Source: Singulisphaera acidiphila DSM 18658 (GTDB lineage Bacteria > Planctomycetota > Planctomycetia > Isosphaerales > Isosphaeraceae). Taken from it: a stretch of 64,000 nucleotides of DNA. Numbering within the stretch: position 1 is the stretch's first letter; every line of letters starts with the position of its first letter. The notes under the pieces are model-generated. The model was not told the origin of the DNA. It was given only the letters and a program-made list of their open reading frames with translations, and did not search any database. Positions 62,288 to 64,000 of this stretch are shown here, one piece after another. Location: contig NC_019892.1 in assembly GCF_000242455.2 (NCBI RefSeq), positions 3,224,001 through 3,288,000 on the forward strand. The letters are read 5' to 3'. The position numbers were made by a program, and so were the translations under genes.

Positions 62288-63496
62288 ATGTCCTCTGCCT
62301 CGGAAACAACGCTCGAGATTCCGGCCGGGTTTCGCGCCACGGCCGTCAAAGCCGGCATCAAGCCGTCGGGAGGGCTCGACCTGGCCGTGATCGCCAGCGA
62401 CCATCCCTGTGCGGCTGCGGGAACGTTCACGACCAATCGGGTCTGTGCCGCGCCCGTGCGTTGGGATCAGGCCCTGGTCCCCTCCGACTCGATTCGGGCC
62501 ATCGTCGTCAATGCGGGCAATGCCAACGCGGCGACCGGCGCTCAAGGCGAGGCGAACGCCGCCGCGACCGCGACCTTCGCCGCCGAGCACCTCGCCTGCC
62601 TTCCCCAGCACGTCCTCGTGGCATCCACGGGTGTCATCGGCCACCAGTTGCCGATGGATAACCTCCGCGACGGGTTGGCCCGTGCCTTGGCAAGCCTCTC
62701 CGGCGAGGCGGAACAGTTCGCCGAAGCGGCTCGGGCGATCATGACGACCGATACGCGTCCCAAGGTCGTTTCGCTCCGCCAAGACCTGGACGGCCGATCG
62801 ACGGCGCTGCTGGGTCTGGCGAAGGGGGCGGCGATGATCGGACCTCGGATGGCGACGATGCTCGCCTTCCTGGTCACTGATGCACGGGTCGCGCCGACGG
62901 ACTTGCAGGCGATTCTCTCCGAAGCAGTCGAATCCACCTTCAACTGCATTTCGGTCGAGGGGCACACCAGCACCAACGACACTGTCCTTTTGCTCGCCAA
63001 CGGCGCAGCCGGGGGAGAACCGCTCCAAGGCGAGGCGCTGGCCAAGTTCGCGGCCTCCGTTCAATCAACCTGCCAGACTCTCGCGAGGATGATCCCCGAC
63101 GATGGCGAAGGGGCCACCCACCTGATCACGATCGACGTCGAAGGCGCTCGCGACCGCGAGGAGGCTCGAACTATTGCCCGAGCGGTTGCCGACAGCCCGC
63201 TCGTGAAGACGGCAGTGGCAGGGGCCGACCCGAACTGGGGTCGAATTGTCTCAGCCGCAGGCTATTCCGGCGTTCCGTTCGAGGAGCAAGAGCTCTCGCT
63301 CTGGCTCAACAACACCCCGCTCTATCGCGACGGAGTGCCGCTCAACTTCGACGCGGCGGCCGTCTCGGCCCACCTCCGCGCCGAACGCGAGACAACAATC
63401 CGCCTCACCCTGAAACGTGGGTCGGGATCGATCCGGTTCTGGACCTGCGACCTGACGGCCGAGTACGTTCGGCTCAATGCCGACTACACCACCTAG
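62288..63496 (+). CDS. argJ: Glutamate N-acetyltransferase / amino-acid acetyltransferase (ArgJ)
   Basis: A predicted 402-aa enzyme that recycles the acetyl group from acetylornithine to glutamate (and may also make it from acetyl-CoA). It self-cleaves before the Thr in MATMLAFLVTDA into alpha and beta chains. Other marks are VNAGNANAATG, GHTSTNDTV and DPNWGRI. Having argJ explains how argB, argD and argF can run a cyclic pathway. The ATG at 62288 is the best-fitting start; the frame is open to 62246. A terminator hairpin follows. Confidence 0.95.
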   Translation: MSSASETTLEIPAGFRATAVKAGIKPSGGLDLAVIASDHPCAAAGTFTTNRVCAAPVRWDQALVPSDSIRAIVVNAGNANAATGAQGEANAAATATFAAEHLACLPQHVLVASTGVIGHQLPMDNLRDGLARALASLSGEAEQFAEAARAIMTTDTRPKVVSLRQDLDGRSTALLGLAKGAAMIGPRMATMLAFLVTDARVAPTDLQAILSEAVESTFNCISVEGHTSTNDTVLLLANGAAGGEPLQGEALAKFAASVQSTCQTLARMIPDDGEGATHLITIDVEGARDREEARTIARAVADSPLVKTAVAGADPNWGRIVSAAGYSGVPFEEQELSLWLNNTPLYRDGVPLNFDAAAVSAHLRAERETTIRLTLKRGSGSIRFWTCDLTAEYVRLNADYTT

Positions 63497-63508
63497 CAAA
63501 CGGAATGG

Positions 63509-63538
63509 CTGGGGTCCGTACTTGGACCCCAGTCTTCT
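63509..63538 (+). terminator. Terminator of argJ
   Basis: CTGGGGTCC (63509-63517) pairs with GGACCCCAG (63524-63532) around a 6-base loop, followed by TCTTCT. It lies 13 bp after the argJ stop. Confidence 0.65.
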
Positions 63539-63747
63539 GACCCCCGCCGTCCGGCTCGCCTGTCCGACCCAACTTCCACCGGCATCGCGCAAGGGCGAAG
63601 ATCCACGCGCTTGCTTGTTTGCCAATCACGAGTGAGTCGAGGAAGAGTCGACCTAGCGAAGATTCTTCAAGAACTGATAGGAAGGAGCCGATGCGAGGCG
63701 AAAACTCGAGAGCGGATCGGCGATCGATCCGCTCCGCTTGGATCAGC

Positions 63748-64000
63748 TCAGCTCTCCGTCTTTCTCACAGCGGCGGCGAGCGGCCGCAGGACGGCCAACA
63801 TCGTGTTGAGATGGGCGAGGCGAGGCCCGAAGCGGTCGACGAAGTCGGTCAGTGCGAAATCGCCGTCAAGCAGATTCTCATGGTGGTCGGAGACGTAGTT
63901 GGCGAGCTCACCCATGAGTGCGGCGTGAACTTTCTCGAGGTTGCCAAGTGATTCTCGGCAGTGCTCGAGTACCGGTTCGTGCCCCGTCTGCCACCGTTCG
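63748..64000 (-). CDS. C-terminal part of an unidentified helical protein, cut by window end
   Basis: A minus-strand frame open from the end of the window (63999) to TGA at 63748 gives 83 residues, for example HEPVLEHCRESLGNLEKVHAALMGEL, DFALTDFVDRFGPRLAHLNTML and a final KTES. Even amino-acid use and amphipathic helices make it more credible than overlapping plus-strand frames. The 5' end is outside, and I do not recognise the family. Confidence 0.5.
   Translation of the reverse strand, partial: ERWQTGHEPVLEHCRESLGNLEKVHAALMGELANYVSDHHENLLDGDFALTDFVDRFGPRLAHLNTMLAVLRPLAAAVRKTES

Noticed and set aside
63611..63951. Two overlapping plus-strand frames near the window end
   Set aside because: The opposite-strand frame ending at 63748 has better composition and helical pattern; the plus frames look like shadows.

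Overview
The window is about 64 kb of GC-rich, densely coding chromosomal DNA. It most likely comes from a planctomycete, probably of the Isosphaeraceae type. This rests on a cysteine-rich protein built from 'YTV' repeats (a planctomycete hallmark family), a fused dehydroquinase-shikimate dehydrogenase, many large secreted or membrane proteins known mainly from planctomycetes, a MoxR/DUF58/VWA operon and frequent GTG/TTG starts. The taxon is inferred from content; no rRNA gene is present. I found no tRNA, rRNA, insertion sequence, phage gene or CRISPR array, so this looks like core chromosome rather than an island.

Layout. 1-2040: end of a secreted-type protein, then a diadenylate cyclase of DacZ-like architecture (c-di-AMP synthesis). 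2078-5906 (minus): a membrane/coiled-coil protein, a class V aminotransferase and an isochorismatase-like hydrolase. 6302-9392: a PAS-GAF-receiver signalling protein overlapping a membrane metallophosphoesterase. 9449-18261 (minus): a seven-gene operon in transcription order NHL lipoprotein, 1023-aa double-VWA membrane protein, MoxR ATPase, small membrane protein, DUF58 protein, 41-aa single-helix microprotein, BatA-like VWA protein. 18398-24665: a Rieske protein, an MBL-fold hydrolase, a PfkB-like protein with altered catalytic motif, two secreted or membrane proteins, pdxA and a possible small lipoprotein. 24666-30737: a radical SAM protein and two overlapping multi-pass membrane proteins (glycosyltransferase-39-like and YfhO-like).

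31025-33866: the classical rpsO-pnp pair with a strong hairpin between the genes and a clear terminator after pnp. 34115-36292: an NtrB/NtrC-like histidine kinase and sigma-54 activator. 36471-44251: mutL, aroDE fusion, aroK, prepilin peptidase, a LapA-like protein, a coiled-coil lipoprotein, hisH and hisA. 44351-46414: an EF-G paralogue. 47426-51139 (minus): cobalamin-dependent methionine synthase. 52095-55407: argB, argD and argF, with argJ 7 kb further on (62288-63496). Between them lie rph, a secreted SPOR-like protein, rdgB, the YTV repeat protein and a short-chain dehydrogenase.

Common themes are amino-acid biosynthesis (Arg, His, aromatic, Met), RNA turnover (PNPase, RNase PH), c-di-AMP and two-component signalling, and a large investment in cell-envelope proteins. 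Several intergenic regions end in long perfect inverted repeats that act as likely bidirectional terminators; the longest is a 57-bp perfect palindrome at 57873-57929. The least understood parts are the seven-gene MoxR/VWA operon with its microprotein and the two-block 16-residue repeat protein.
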